In this document: positions 1-6,374 of the stretch, in pieces
Layout of the letters: the number at the start of each line of letters is the position of its first letter
Position numbering within the stretch: position 1 is the stretch's first letter
The notes under the pieces: generated by a model
Databases searched by the model: none
Told to the model about the DNA's origin: nothing
Seen by the model: the letters and a program-made list of their open reading frames with translations, nothing else
Assembly: GCA_022865365.1 (NCBI GenBank)
Contig: JALHSW010000160.1
Span: 1 to 6,374, forward strand
Origin: Acidimicrobiia bacterium
Lineage (GTDB): Bacteria > Actinomycetota > Acidimicrobiia > IMCC26256 > PALSA-555
Direction of reading: 5' to 3'
Length of the DNA stretch: 6,374 nt
Program-made: the position numbers and the translations under genes

Positions 1-974
1 AGCTGGACGGCGAACTCGACGTCACGGATGCCCCCCCGTCCGCGCTTGAGCTCCCGATCGGTCAGGCCCTTCTTGTGGAGCTCGGCCTCGGCGCGTGCCT
101 TCATCGTCCGAACCTCGCGGACCGCATCCGGGTCGAGGTGCTCAGGCCAGACGTACGGGCGCGACAGCGCCATGAAGGCGTTGCCGAGCGCGGCGTCGCC
201 GGCGACGGGTCTCGCCTTGAGGAGTGCCTGGAACTCCCAATGGCGAGCCCATCGCTCGTACCAGGCCGCGTACGCGTCGAGGTTGCGCGAGAGCGCTCCG
301 GAGCGCCCTTCGGGCCTCAGGTCGACGTCGGTGCGGAAGACGATGCCGTCGGCGCTCGGTGTGGTCATCGTCGCGAGCACGGCCCGCGCGATCCGGTCGG
401 CTTCTTCACCCGCGCCGTCGTGGACGAACAGCACGTCGACGTCGCTGGCGTAGTTGAGCTCCGAGCCGCCGAGCTTGCCCATGCCGATGATCGCGAAGCG
501 AATCTGGGGATCGACCAGACGGAGCGCGGTCCCCAGGCACACCTCGGCCAACGCCGCCAGCTCACGTCCGACCGCGGGGAGCGCGGCGAGTCCGAGCAGG
601 TCCCGTGCCGCGATCCGCAGGTACTCGCGGCGCTTCCACCGCCGGAGGGCGCGGGCACCGTCGGGATCGGCCTCGAGCTCGATGCCCATCGCAGCGCGGT
701 ACTCGTCCAGCCCGCGCTCGTCGGTGAGCCGGACGCCGTCGCGCAGCGGCCCGAGGAGCGCGGCGTCCTGCACGATCGCGTTCACGAGTGAGCGTGACGC
801 GCAGGTCACGGCGACGAGCCCGGCGCGGAAGGTGTCGTCGTCGCGCAGGGCGTCGGCCGCGTCGGGGTGGGCCTCGATGATCCGGGCGAGGGCGGTCCGG
901 GCCGCGGCGGCGTCGGCCGACGCGTCGATCGCCTCGGTGACCGGCCGGGCGTCGAGGACGGAGATGGGATTCAT
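1..974 (-). CDS. glnE: Bifunctional glutamine synthetase adenylyltransferase/adenylyl-removing enzyme, N-terminal part (3' end off window)
   Basis: GlnE attaches AMP to glutamine synthetase to silence it when glutamine is plentiful, and removes it when nitrogen is short. In characterised enzymes the N-terminal nucleotidyltransferase domain does the removal and a second, C-terminal copy does the addition. About 324 codons are visible. Residues 164-183 carry the nucleotidyltransferase signature (GMGKLGGSELNYASDVDVLF), with the metal-binding pair D178 and D180. This lies close to the equivalent E. coli position, which supports the chosen start. DVDLRPEGRSG (216-226) and KRGRGGIRDVEFAVQ (310-324) are further GlnE hallmarks. 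Full-length relatives are roughly 950-1000 residues, so about two thirds, including the adenylylating domain, lies beyond the left edge. The ATG at 974 is preceded by CCCTCCC, not a Shine-Dalgarno site. No earlier in-frame ATG or GTG is convincing. It is divergent from nadE. Confidence 0.94.
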   Translation of the reverse strand, partial: MNPISVLDARPVTEAIDASADAAAARTALARIIEAHPDAADALRDDDTFRAGLVAVTCASRSLVNAIVQDAALLGPLRDGVRLTDERGLDEYRAAMGIELEADPDGARALRRWKRREYLRIAARDLLGLAALPAVGRELAALAEVCLGTALRLVDPQIRFAIIGMGKLGGSELNYASDVDVLFVHDGAGEEADRIARAVLATMTTPSADGIVFRTDVDLRPEGRSGALSRNLDAYAAWYERWARHWEFQALLKARPVAGDAALGNAFMALSRPYVWPEHLDPDAVREVRTMKARAEAELHKKGLTDRELKRGRGGIRDVEFAVQ

Positions 975-1020
975 GGGAGGGCTCAGTGTCGCATTCCGGG
1001 CCTCCCGGTATCCTGGGGGG
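975..1020. promoter_or_regulatory. Divergent glnE/nadE intergenic region with leaderless nadE -10 box
   Basis: Only 46 bp separate the two start codons. On the plus strand, TATCCT (1009-1014) matches the actinobacterial TANNNT -10 and ends 6 nt before the nadE ATG, so transcription would start at or beside the A of the start codon. No good -35 is seen (GTGTCG at the expected place). On the minus strand, GGGAGG (plus 1001-1006) is a strong Shine-Dalgarno sequence, but it serves a tiny ATG-CGA-CAC-TGA frame (983-994), not glnE itself. No clear glnE -10 box is visible; it may lie inside the nadE coding sequence. Confidence 0.55.
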
Positions 1021-2730
1021 ATGCCTCGACTGCGTCTCGCCGCGGCCCAGTTGAACGCCACCGTCGGTGACCTCGAGGGAAACGCGGCCCGGCTCCTCGA
1101 CGTGTACGACCGCGCCGAGCGGGAGGGCTGCGACCTGGTCGCGTTCCCCGAGCTCGCGCTGACCGGCTATCCCCCCGAGGACCTGCTGCTGCGCCCGGCC
1201 TTCGTCGCGCAGGCGGTGGAGGTGCTCGAGAAGGTGGCGACCCGTACCGGCCGCTGCGCCGCGATCATCGGGTATCCCGAGCCCGACCGCGACCTCTACA
1301 ACTCGGCGGCCGTATGCGCCCAGGGCAAGGTGCTCGGGTCCTACCGGAAGCACCTTCTCCCGAACTACTCGGTGTTCGACGAGGAGCGGTACTTCGAGCC
1401 CTGGAAGGACGACGGACCGCTCTTCCGGATCGGAGGCGTACGCGTCGCGATCTCGATCTGCGAGGACGCGTGGAGCCCGTCGGGACCGGTGCTCACCCAG
1501 GCGGCCGGCGGGGCCGAGCTCGTCGTCAACATCAACGCATCGCCGTACTACGCGGGCCGCCTGCGCGAGCGCGAGACCATGCTCGCGACGCGCGCCGCCG
1601 ACGCGTCGGTGCCGGTCCTCTACGTGAACATGGTGGGGGGCCAGGACGAGCTGGTCTTCGATGGCGCATCGATGCTCTTCGACGAGGGCGGTCACCTCGT
1701 CGCGCGGGCGAAGCAGTTCTCGGAGGACCTCCTCGTGGTCGACCTCGACGTCCGGCCGGCCTTCCGCCGGCGCGCGCTCGATCCCCGTGGACGCGTGCGC
1801 GGCCCGGCACTCCGTGAGGTCGCGGTGAGCGACCCCCAGGTGGGTGCCCTGCCGGCGGTGCCACGGGTCGAACCGCTGCTCGAACCCGTTCACGAGGTGT
1901 ATGAAGCGCTCGTCCTCGGCACCCGCGACTACGTGCACAAGAACGGGTTCGCCGACGTGGTGATCGGCCTGTCAGGCGGGGTCGATTCGGCACTCGTGGC
2001 CGCCATCGCCGCGGACGCACTCGGCCCCGAGCATGTTGTCGGCGTCCTCATGCCGTCGCGCTTCTCGAGCGACCACAGCATCTCCGACGCCGCCGCCCTC
2101 GCCGAGCTGCTCGGAATCCGCACGATCACGGTCCCGATCGAGCCGGCCCACGAGGCCTACCTGGGGATGCTCGAAGAGCCGTTCGAAGGGCTGGAGCCCG
2201 GCCTCGCCGAGGAGAACCTCCAGGCCCGAATCCGGGGCACGATCCTCATGACGCTGTCGAACAAGCTCGGCTGGCTGGTGCTCACCACCGGGAACAAGAG
2301 CGAGATGGCGGTCGGCTACGCGACGCTCTACGGCGACATGGCCGGCGGCTTCGCCGTCATCAAGGACGTGCCGAAGATGCTCGTGTACGCGTTGTGCCGT
2401 GACCGGAACGAGCGGGCGGGCCGCATCGTGATCCCCGAGTCGGTCATCGACAAGCCACCGAGCGCAGAGCTGCGACCTGACCAGGTCGACACCGACTCGC
2501 TCCCTCCGTATGACGTGCTCGACCCGATCATCGAGGGCTACGTCGAGGACGACAAGTCCGTCGCCGACCTCGAGGCCGAGGGCCATGACCCCGAGACCGT
2601 GCGTCGGGTCGCGACGATGATCGACCGCAACGAGTACAAGCGTCGACAGGCTGCACCGGGGGTGAGGGTGTCGCCGAAGGCCTTCGGGAAGGATCGACGA
2701 CTGCCGATCACGAACGGCTGGCCCGGCTGA
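1021..2730 (+). CDS. nadE: Glutamine-dependent NAD(+) synthetase
   Basis: This enzyme makes the last step of NAD synthesis: deamido-NAD plus ATP and glutamine-derived ammonia give NAD, AMP and pyrophosphate, in the cytosol. The 569-residue protein has two domains. The N-terminal nitrilase-like glutaminase (about 1-265) has the full catalytic triad: E44 in FPELALTGYPPED, K110 in YRKHLLPNYSVFDE and C147 in ISICEDAW. The C-terminal synthetase (about 285-569) has the PP-loop SGGVDS at 318-323, NLQARIRG at 399-406, TGNKSEMAVGY at 423-433 and a conserved tail ending PITNGW. It belongs to the shorter (~550-580 residue) form, not the ~680-residue mycobacterial form. The reading frame stays open upstream to base 454, but that extension is antisense to glnE and low-complexity, while family homology starts exactly at MPRLRLAAAQ. 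The ATG at 1021 has TATCCT ending 6 nt before it, suggesting a leaderless mRNA. The permease gene follows after 26 bp. Confidence 0.97.
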   Translation: MPRLRLAAAQLNATVGDLEGNAARLLDVYDRAEREGCDLVAFPELALTGYPPEDLLLRPAFVAQAVEVLEKVATRTGRCAAIIGYPEPDRDLYNSAAVCAQGKVLGSYRKHLLPNYSVFDEERYFEPWKDDGPLFRIGGVRVAISICEDAWSPSGPVLTQAAGGAELVVNINASPYYAGRLRERETMLATRAADASVPVLYVNMVGGQDELVFDGASMLFDEGGHLVARAKQFSEDLLVVDLDVRPAFRRRALDPRGRVRGPALREVAVSDPQVGALPAVPRVEPLLEPVHEVYEALVLGTRDYVHKNGFADVVIGLSGGVDSALVAAIAADALGPEHVVGVLMPSRFSSDHSISDAAALAELLGIRTITVPIEPAHEAYLGMLEEPFEGLEPGLAEENLQARIRGTILMTLSNKLGWLVLTTGNKSEMAVGYATLYGDMAGGFAVIKDVPKMLVYALCRDRNERAGRIVIPESVIDKPPSAELRPDQVDTDSLPPYDVLDPIIEGYVEDDKSVADLEAEGHDPETVRRVATMIDRNEYKRRQAAPGVRVSPKAFGKDRRLPITNGWPG

Positions 2731-2756
2731 GAGGTGCCTCGACCTGAGCGAGCGAG

Positions 2757-3662
2757 ATGAGGCGGCACTCAGCGGAAGGCGCACTGGTCCTCGCAGCCTT
2801 CTTCTTCGGCATCACGTTTCCGCTGGTGCACGACGCGCTCGAGGACGTCACCCCGTTCGCGTACCTGCTCCTCCGCTTCAGCATCGCCGTACTCGCACTC
2901 GCGCCGTTCGCCATTGCCGTCGCGCGATCGAAGGGCGAGAACCGGCGTCTGCTGTGGCGCGTCGGCGCGATCGCCGGTGTGCTGCTGTTCGGCGGCTACG
3001 CGACGCAGACGATCGGCTTGCAGTACACGTCACCGTCGACGTCGGCCTTCATCACCGGTTTGTACGTCTGCTTCACGCCGTTCATCGAGGCCGCGGTGCG
3101 CCGCCGCGCTCCTTCACCGTGGGTCATCGTTGGCATCGTGGTCGCCACGGGCGGCCTGTTCCTCCTCACGGGCGCCGACCTCGGCTTCGGCCAGGGCGAG
3201 GCGTGGACGCTGGCCTGTGCGGCACTGTTCGCGACCTGGATCGTGTACCAGGGCGGCTATGCCCACCGATTGCATCCGGTTCCGTTCGCCACCGTGCAGA
3301 TGGGCATGGTTGCGCTGCTGTGCATCCCGCCCGCGGCGGCGCAGGGCGTTGGCGACCTGACCAGCCTCGCGCTCTTTGCGGCAGTGTTCACCGGCATCGC
3401 CTGCTCGTCGATCGCGCTGTCGCTGCAGCTGTTCGGCCAACGGCGCATCGCTCCCAGTCGGGCCGCGCTCATCCTGCTCTCCGAGCCGGTGTTCGCCGCG
3501 CTTGCGGGGTACGTCGCCGGTGAGCGGCTGGGTGCCGTCGAAGGCGTCGGTGCCGCCGTGATCCTCCTCGGCATCGCGATCACCGAGTTCGGTCCCGGTC
3601 GTCGTGCCGCCGAAGCCGACGACGTGCGGGCGGAGGCGCAGCTCGAGGCGCACCTGCCCTGA
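2757..3662 (+). CDS. EamA/DMT-superfamily (RhaT/YdcZ-like) membrane transporter
   Basis: A 301-residue integral membrane protein of the drug/metabolite transporter superfamily; members export or import amino acids, nucleosides or small metabolites, and the substrate here cannot be read from sequence. I count ten likely membrane helices at about 8-26, 33-56, 66-86, 94-113, 121-139, 147-166, 175-194, 201-223, 234-253 and 259-277, the usual two five-helix EamA repeats. Typical repeat-end motifs are visible: GLQYTSPSTSAFITGL near 87-102 in the first half, and LSEPVFAALAGYVAGERLG at 241-259 in the second, with the near-invariant E-P pair at 243-244. A charged tail of ~24 residues follows the last helix. 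The ATG at 2757 lies 26 bp after the nadE stop with only a weak purine-rich GAGCGAGCGAG before it, so co-transcription with nadE is likely. A GTG at 2735 behind a better GAGAGG stops after eight codons and is not the start. Confidence 0.92.
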   Translation: MRRHSAEGALVLAAFFFGITFPLVHDALEDVTPFAYLLLRFSIAVLALAPFAIAVARSKGENRRLLWRVGAIAGVLLFGGYATQTIGLQYTSPSTSAFITGLYVCFTPFIEAAVRRRAPSPWVIVGIVVATGGLFLLTGADLGFGQGEAWTLACAALFATWIVYQGGYAHRLHPVPFATVQMGMVALLCIPPAAAQGVGDLTSLALFAAVFTGIACSSIALSLQLFGQRRIAPSRAALILLSEPVFAALAGYVAGERLGAVEGVGAAVILLGIAITEFGPGRRAAEADDVRAEAQLEAHLP

Positions 3663-3668
3663 TCGACC

Positions 3669-3674
3669 TACTGT
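3669..3674 (+). promoter_or_regulatory. Candidate -10 box (TACTGT) for leaderless helical-protein gene
   Basis: TACTGT fits TANNNT and ends 7 nt before the GTG at 3682, in the 19-bp gap after the permease stop. There is no Shine-Dalgarno sequence before this GTG, which agrees with leaderless initiation. The -35 region lies in the permease coding sequence and shows no obvious consensus. Read-through from upstream is also possible. Confidence 0.4.
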
Positions 3675-3681
3675 TCCGGCC

Positions 3682-4182
3682 GTGGCTGCTTCGCGCGTCG
3701 TCGAACACGCCCCCGGGATGACGCTCGACGAGTCGGCGCGACGCCTCGGGCACATCGTCTGGTTCGAGCGCCGTCTGTTCGAGGTGATGGGTCGCTGGGT
3801 GCCGTCGACGGCGGACCCGTCCCTCAAGCTGATGCTGGCACGCCAGAGCCGTCACCACGCCGAGCACGCTGCTGCCGTCGAGGTGGTCCTCCCCGAGACC
3901 CGCGACCACGATCCGGTGGCGCTCGTCGCGGCGACCGACGCAGCTGCGTCTGCCCTCCTCGAGGAGGTCGAGGGCCGTGCCGACATGGAGGGGCGGCTCC
4001 GCTCGCTCGTCGACGAGCTCCTCCCGCGTCAGCTCGCCGAATGCGAGGCGTTCCTGGCCGAGGCCTCCCCCGTGCGAGACGGACCGGCGATTCGGGCCCT
4101 CATCTTCGTGCTGGCCGAGGAACGGGCCGAGCTGACCGACCTCGCGTTCCTGCGCGACGTCATGCCTGACCCGGACGCCTGA
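3682..4182 (+). CDS. Hypothetical helical protein, possibly ferritin-like
   Basis: A 166-residue acidic, almost certainly all-helical soluble protein that I do not recognise as a named family. It has no signal peptide or membrane segment. The most distinctive parts are IVWFERRLFEVMGRW (25-39) and a histidine-rich helix LARQSRHHAEHAAAVE (52-67). They are followed by acidic helices around 88-100, 104-127 (LPRQLAECEAFL) and 135-159 (FVLAEERAEL). A four-helix arrangement with Glu and His on helices one and two, and Glu on three and four, resembles ferritin-like di-iron proteins. However, clean ExxH motifs in the canonical places are missing, so metal binding is only a guess. Start choice: GTG at 3682, 19 bp after the permease stop, with TACTGT ending 7 nt before it (leaderless pattern). 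The ATG at 3718 is an alternative. An ATG at 3604 would overlap the permease by 59 bp and adds no convincing sequence. The stop codon sits inside a 13-bp tandem repeat. Confidence 0.75.
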   Translation: MAASRVVEHAPGMTLDESARRLGHIVWFERRLFEVMGRWVPSTADPSLKLMLARQSRHHAEHAAAVEVVLPETRDHDPVALVAATDAAASALLEEVEGRADMEGRLRSLVDELLPRQLAECEAFLAEASPVRDGPAIRALIFVLAEERAELTDLAFLRDVMPDPDA

Positions 4183-4202
4183 CCCGGGCGCCTGACCCGG
4201 GC
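4164..4202. repeat. Three tandem copies of a 13-bp unit
   Basis: The unit GCCTGACCCGGRC is repeated three times head to tail (4164-4176, 4177-4189, 4190-4202); the first copy differs from the others by one base. It begins in the last codons of the helical-protein gene and the second copy supplies its TGA stop (4180-4182). Because 13 is not a multiple of three, each unit shifts the frame. The GGCGCC palindromes at 4187-4192 and 4200-4205 can pair with each other around a 7-nt loop, so the array might also act as a weak transcription-ending hairpin, but there is no T-run. Confidence 0.8.
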
Positions 4203-4466
4203 GCCGCTTCGGAATTCGATTCCCGATTCTGACGTTGTGCCGGTAGAATCGTGGGTCCCCCAGCGTCGATCCCGACGCAGGACCCGACCCCGATGCCGAC
4301 CCCGAGCCTGTGGAAAGACTGGCTTGACGGGTCATTTATGGTACGGGGGGAAGCGACTCCAGCCCCCTCACCAGCAATAACGACCTGATCTACAACAACG
4401 GCGCCGAATGCGTCGTTGTCCACAGGATCCTGAAGCGGTCCGTCGACAAGGAGCGAAAGGCCCCCA
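4203..4466 (+). promoter_or_regulatory. Sigma-factor gene leader: two candidate -10 boxes and inverted DnaA-box-like pair
   Basis: Non-coding and locally less GC-rich than its surroundings. TAGAAT (4244-4249) is a good -10 box, giving a 5' leader of about 210 nt. TATGGT (4337-4342) is a second candidate with a leader of about 118 nt. Neither has a convincing -35 at 16-18 bp; TTGACG at 4324-4329 is only 7 bp from TATGGT. TTGTCCACA (4416-4424, plus) matches the actinobacterial DnaA box, and CTTTCCACA (4309-4317, minus) is a near match. They share a perfect 8-bp inverted repeat (CCTGTGGA 4307-4314, TCCACAGG 4419-4426). GGGGGG (4345-4350) can pair with CCCCCT (4363-4368). Ribosome binding: GAAAGG at 4455-4460. 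Confidence 0.5.
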
Positions 4467-5408
<942 letters not shown>

Positions 5409-5433
5409 CCGCCGCAGGTTCCGGGGAAGCCAC

Positions 5434-5467
5434 AGGCCCCGCCTTCCCGAGAGGGAGCGCGGGGCCT
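5434..5467 (+). terminator. Strong hairpin after the sigma-factor gene
   Basis: A perfect 9-bp GC-rich stem, AGGCCCCGC (5434-5442) with GCGGGGCCT (5459-5467), encloses an inner 4-bp stem TCCC/GGGA capped by a GAGA tetraloop (5449-5452), a stable GNRA type. It starts 26 nt after the sigma stop codon and ends about 47 nt before the tRNA. There is no T-run after it, as is common for terminators in high-GC actinobacteria. It may instead be an mRNA-stabilising or processing element if the tRNA is co-transcribed. Confidence 0.7.
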
Positions 5468-5514
5468 CGTCGCGTCTCGGGCTCGGCGCGAAGCGGCGCG
5501 TGGCAGACTCCGCC

Positions 5515-5610
5515 CGGAGGTGAACGGGGTCTGGTGGCCCCCCTCGTCTTCAAAACGAGTGGGACGGGCGAACCCCGTCCGGTGGGTTCGATTCCTGCCA
5601 CCTCCGCCCA
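5515..5610 (+). tRNA. selC: tRNA-Sec (anticodon TCA)
   Basis: Selenocysteine tRNA that decodes in-frame UGA together with SelB and a SECIS hairpin. Visible parts: acceptor 5' strand from 5515/5516; a six-pair D stem (5526-5531 with 5536-5541) and minimal TGGT loop, both typical of tRNA-Sec; anticodon stem CTCGT/ACGAG (5543-5547, 5555-5559) with loop CTTCAAA, so the anticodon is TCA at 5550-5552; a long variable arm of seven pairs (5562-5568 with 5574-5580); and T loop TTCGATT at 5587-5593. The ends are ambiguous. Pairing CGGAGGTG with CACCTCCG gives eight acceptor pairs, discriminator C5607 and encoded CCA (5608-5610). Starting at G5516 gives the usual G1 and discriminator G5606, but only seven pairs and no encoded CCA. 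The gene sits between a hairpin after the sigma gene and the convergent ppk2. No other selenocysteine gene is in the window. Confidence 0.94.
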
Positions 5611-5649
5611 ACGATCGGCGCCGGGCGACTTGCTCCGAGAGAACCCGCG

Positions 5650-6374
5650 CTATGGCAGGAGCTTCGCCGCGTGGTCGGGGACGTAGTGGTACGCGTCCTG
5701 CGACGGCCGCACGTACCCCTGGTCACCCTGGCGCGCCTTGAGGTGGAGGTCGGGCTCGAGCACGTCCTCGTAGGGCACGGTCTGGAGCAGATGCGCGATG
5801 CAGTTGAGCCGCGCCCGCCGCTTGTCGTCGGCTTCCACGACGAACCACGGCGATTCGTGCACATCGGTGTGCACGAACATGGTGTCCTTCGCCCGCGAGT
5901 ACTCGACCCAGCGGTTCCGCGACTCGAGGTCGATCGGGCTCAGCTTCCACCGCTTCAGCGGGTCCTTGAGGCGCCCCTGGAATCGGCGCTCCTGCTCGTC
6001 GTCGCTGACCGAGAACCAGTACTTCACCAGGATGATCCCGTCGTCGATGATCATGCGCTCGAAGGCGGGGCACTGGCGGAGGAAGCGCTGGTACTCGTCG
6101 TTGGTGCAGAAGCCCATCACGTGCTCGACGCCGGCACGGTTGTACCAGGACCGGTCGAAGAGCACGACCTCGCCGCCGGCCGGGAGGTGCTCGACGTAGC
6201 GCTGGAAGTACCACTGACTCTGCTCGCGCTCCATCGGCACCGGCAGTGCGGCGACGCGCACGACGCGCGGATTCAGGTACTGGTTGATCCGGGTGATCGT
6301 GCCGCCCTTTCCGGCCGCGTCACGGCCCTCGAACAGGACGGCGACACGCGCGCCACTGGAGCGCACCCACTCCT
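5650..6374 (-). CDS. ppk2: Polyphosphate kinase 2 (PPK2 family), 5' end off window
   Basis: PPK2 enzymes transfer phosphate between polyphosphate and nucleoside di- or monophosphates, usually running towards nucleotide phosphorylation, in the cytosol. About 241 codons of the core domain are visible. Motifs in order: EWVRSSGARVAVLFEGRDAA at the right edge, with the Walker A loop GRDAAGKGG at 6301-6327; Walker B FDRSWYNRAGVE at 6124-6159; and the lid motif RLKDPLKRWKLSP at 5935-5973. It ends AAKLLP with a TAG stop at 5650-5652. A GTG at 6366 could be mistaken for a start, but the frame continues upstream with the conserved EW, and family members carry a further N-terminal helical stretch. The true start is therefore beyond the window. 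The one-domain length and motifs suit a class I enzyme; whether it prefers ADP or GDP cannot be told from this. It is convergent with tRNA-Sec, 39-43 bp away. Confidence 0.95.
   Translation of the reverse strand, partial: EWVRSSGARVAVLFEGRDAAGKGGTITRINQYLNPRVVRVAALPVPMEREQSQWYFQRYVEHLPAGGEVVLFDRSWYNRAGVEHVMGFCTNDEYQRFLRQCPAFERMIIDDGIILVKYWFSVSDDEQERRFQGRLKDPLKRWKLSPIDLESRNRWVEYSRAKDTMFVHTDVHESPWFVVEADDKRRARLNCIAHLLQTVPYEDVLEPDLHLKARQGDQGYVRPSQDAYHYVPDHAAKLLP

Noticed and set aside
454..1020. A 189-codon in-frame extension of nadE upstream of 1021
   Set aside because: It is antisense to glnE, rich in Ser/Arg/Ala low-complexity sequence, and the nitrilase-domain homology begins at the ATG at 1021.
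562..1938. Long open frame (458 codons) on the minus strand opposite nadE
   Set aside because: It is a high-GC shadow: Arg/Pro/Gly/His-rich translation with no recognisable motif, crossing both nadE and glnE, whose homology is clear.
3604..3681. Longer form of the helical protein starting at ATG 3604
   Set aside because: It would overlap the end of the permease by 59 bp, the added residues are Arg/Pro-rich, and there is no ribosome site.
4338..4388. 16-codon leader ORF (MVRGEATPAPSPAITT) before the sigma gene
   Set aside because: It has no Shine-Dalgarno sequence and its ATG overlaps the candidate -10 box TATGGT; short ORFs of this size are expected by chance.
5504..5509. CAGACT as a -10 box for tRNA-Sec
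   Set aside because: It lacks the first T of TANNNT and has no -35 partner; too weak to list as a promoter.
5515..5649. tRNA-Sec 3' end as an integration (att) site for a mobile island
   Set aside because: selC is a known integration hotspot, but no integrase, direct repeat of the tRNA end or island follows; ppk2 ends within about 40 bp.
6364..6366. GTG at 6366 as the ppk2 start
   Set aside because: The frame stays open to the window edge and encodes the conserved Glu-Trp just upstream, so the gene is truncated by the window.

Overview
The window is about 70% GC and densely packed, with GTG starts, few strong Shine-Dalgarno sites and -10 boxes placed directly in front of start codons. Protein content (a long GlnE, a glutamine-dependent NAD synthetase and a short RpoD-like sigma factor) fits an actinomycete. 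My best guess is an uncultured or poorly studied Acidimicrobiia-type lineage, but that is inference from style rather than a database match.

Layout from left to right. Bases 1-974 (minus) carry the first ~324 codons of glnE, the bifunctional glutamine synthetase adenylyltransferase / adenylyl-removing enzyme; its 3' part lies off the left edge. A 46-bp divergent gap separates it from nadE (1021-2730, plus). nadE is followed closely on the same strand by an EamA/DMT-family permease (2757-3662) and a small helical protein of unknown function (3682-4182). A 284-bp non-coding leader (4183-4466) holds a 13-bp tandem repeat, two candidate -10 boxes and an inverted pair of DnaA-box-like sites. It precedes an RpoD/SigA-family sigma factor (4467-5408). 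A stable hairpin follows, then a selenocysteine tRNA (anticodon TCA, about 5515-5610). From the right edge, a PPK2-type polyphosphate kinase runs leftwards on the minus strand (5650-6374, 5' end cut off), convergent with the tRNA.

Functionally these are core housekeeping genes. GlnE tunes glutamine synthetase to nitrogen status, and NadE spends glutamine to make NAD. The sigma factor directs transcription, and its region 2.4 is the type that reads TANNNT -10 boxes like those seen here. PPK2 links polyphosphate to nucleotide pools. The tRNA predicts a selenocysteine pathway (SelA, SelB, SelD and selenoproteins) elsewhere in the genome; none of it is in this window.

I found no mobile element, CRISPR array, defence system or clearly new multi-gene system. 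The points most worth a second look are the tRNA-Sec acceptor geometry, a three-codon upstream ORF before glnE, leaderless-type starts, the DnaA-like pair in the sigma leader, and the unassigned helical protein.
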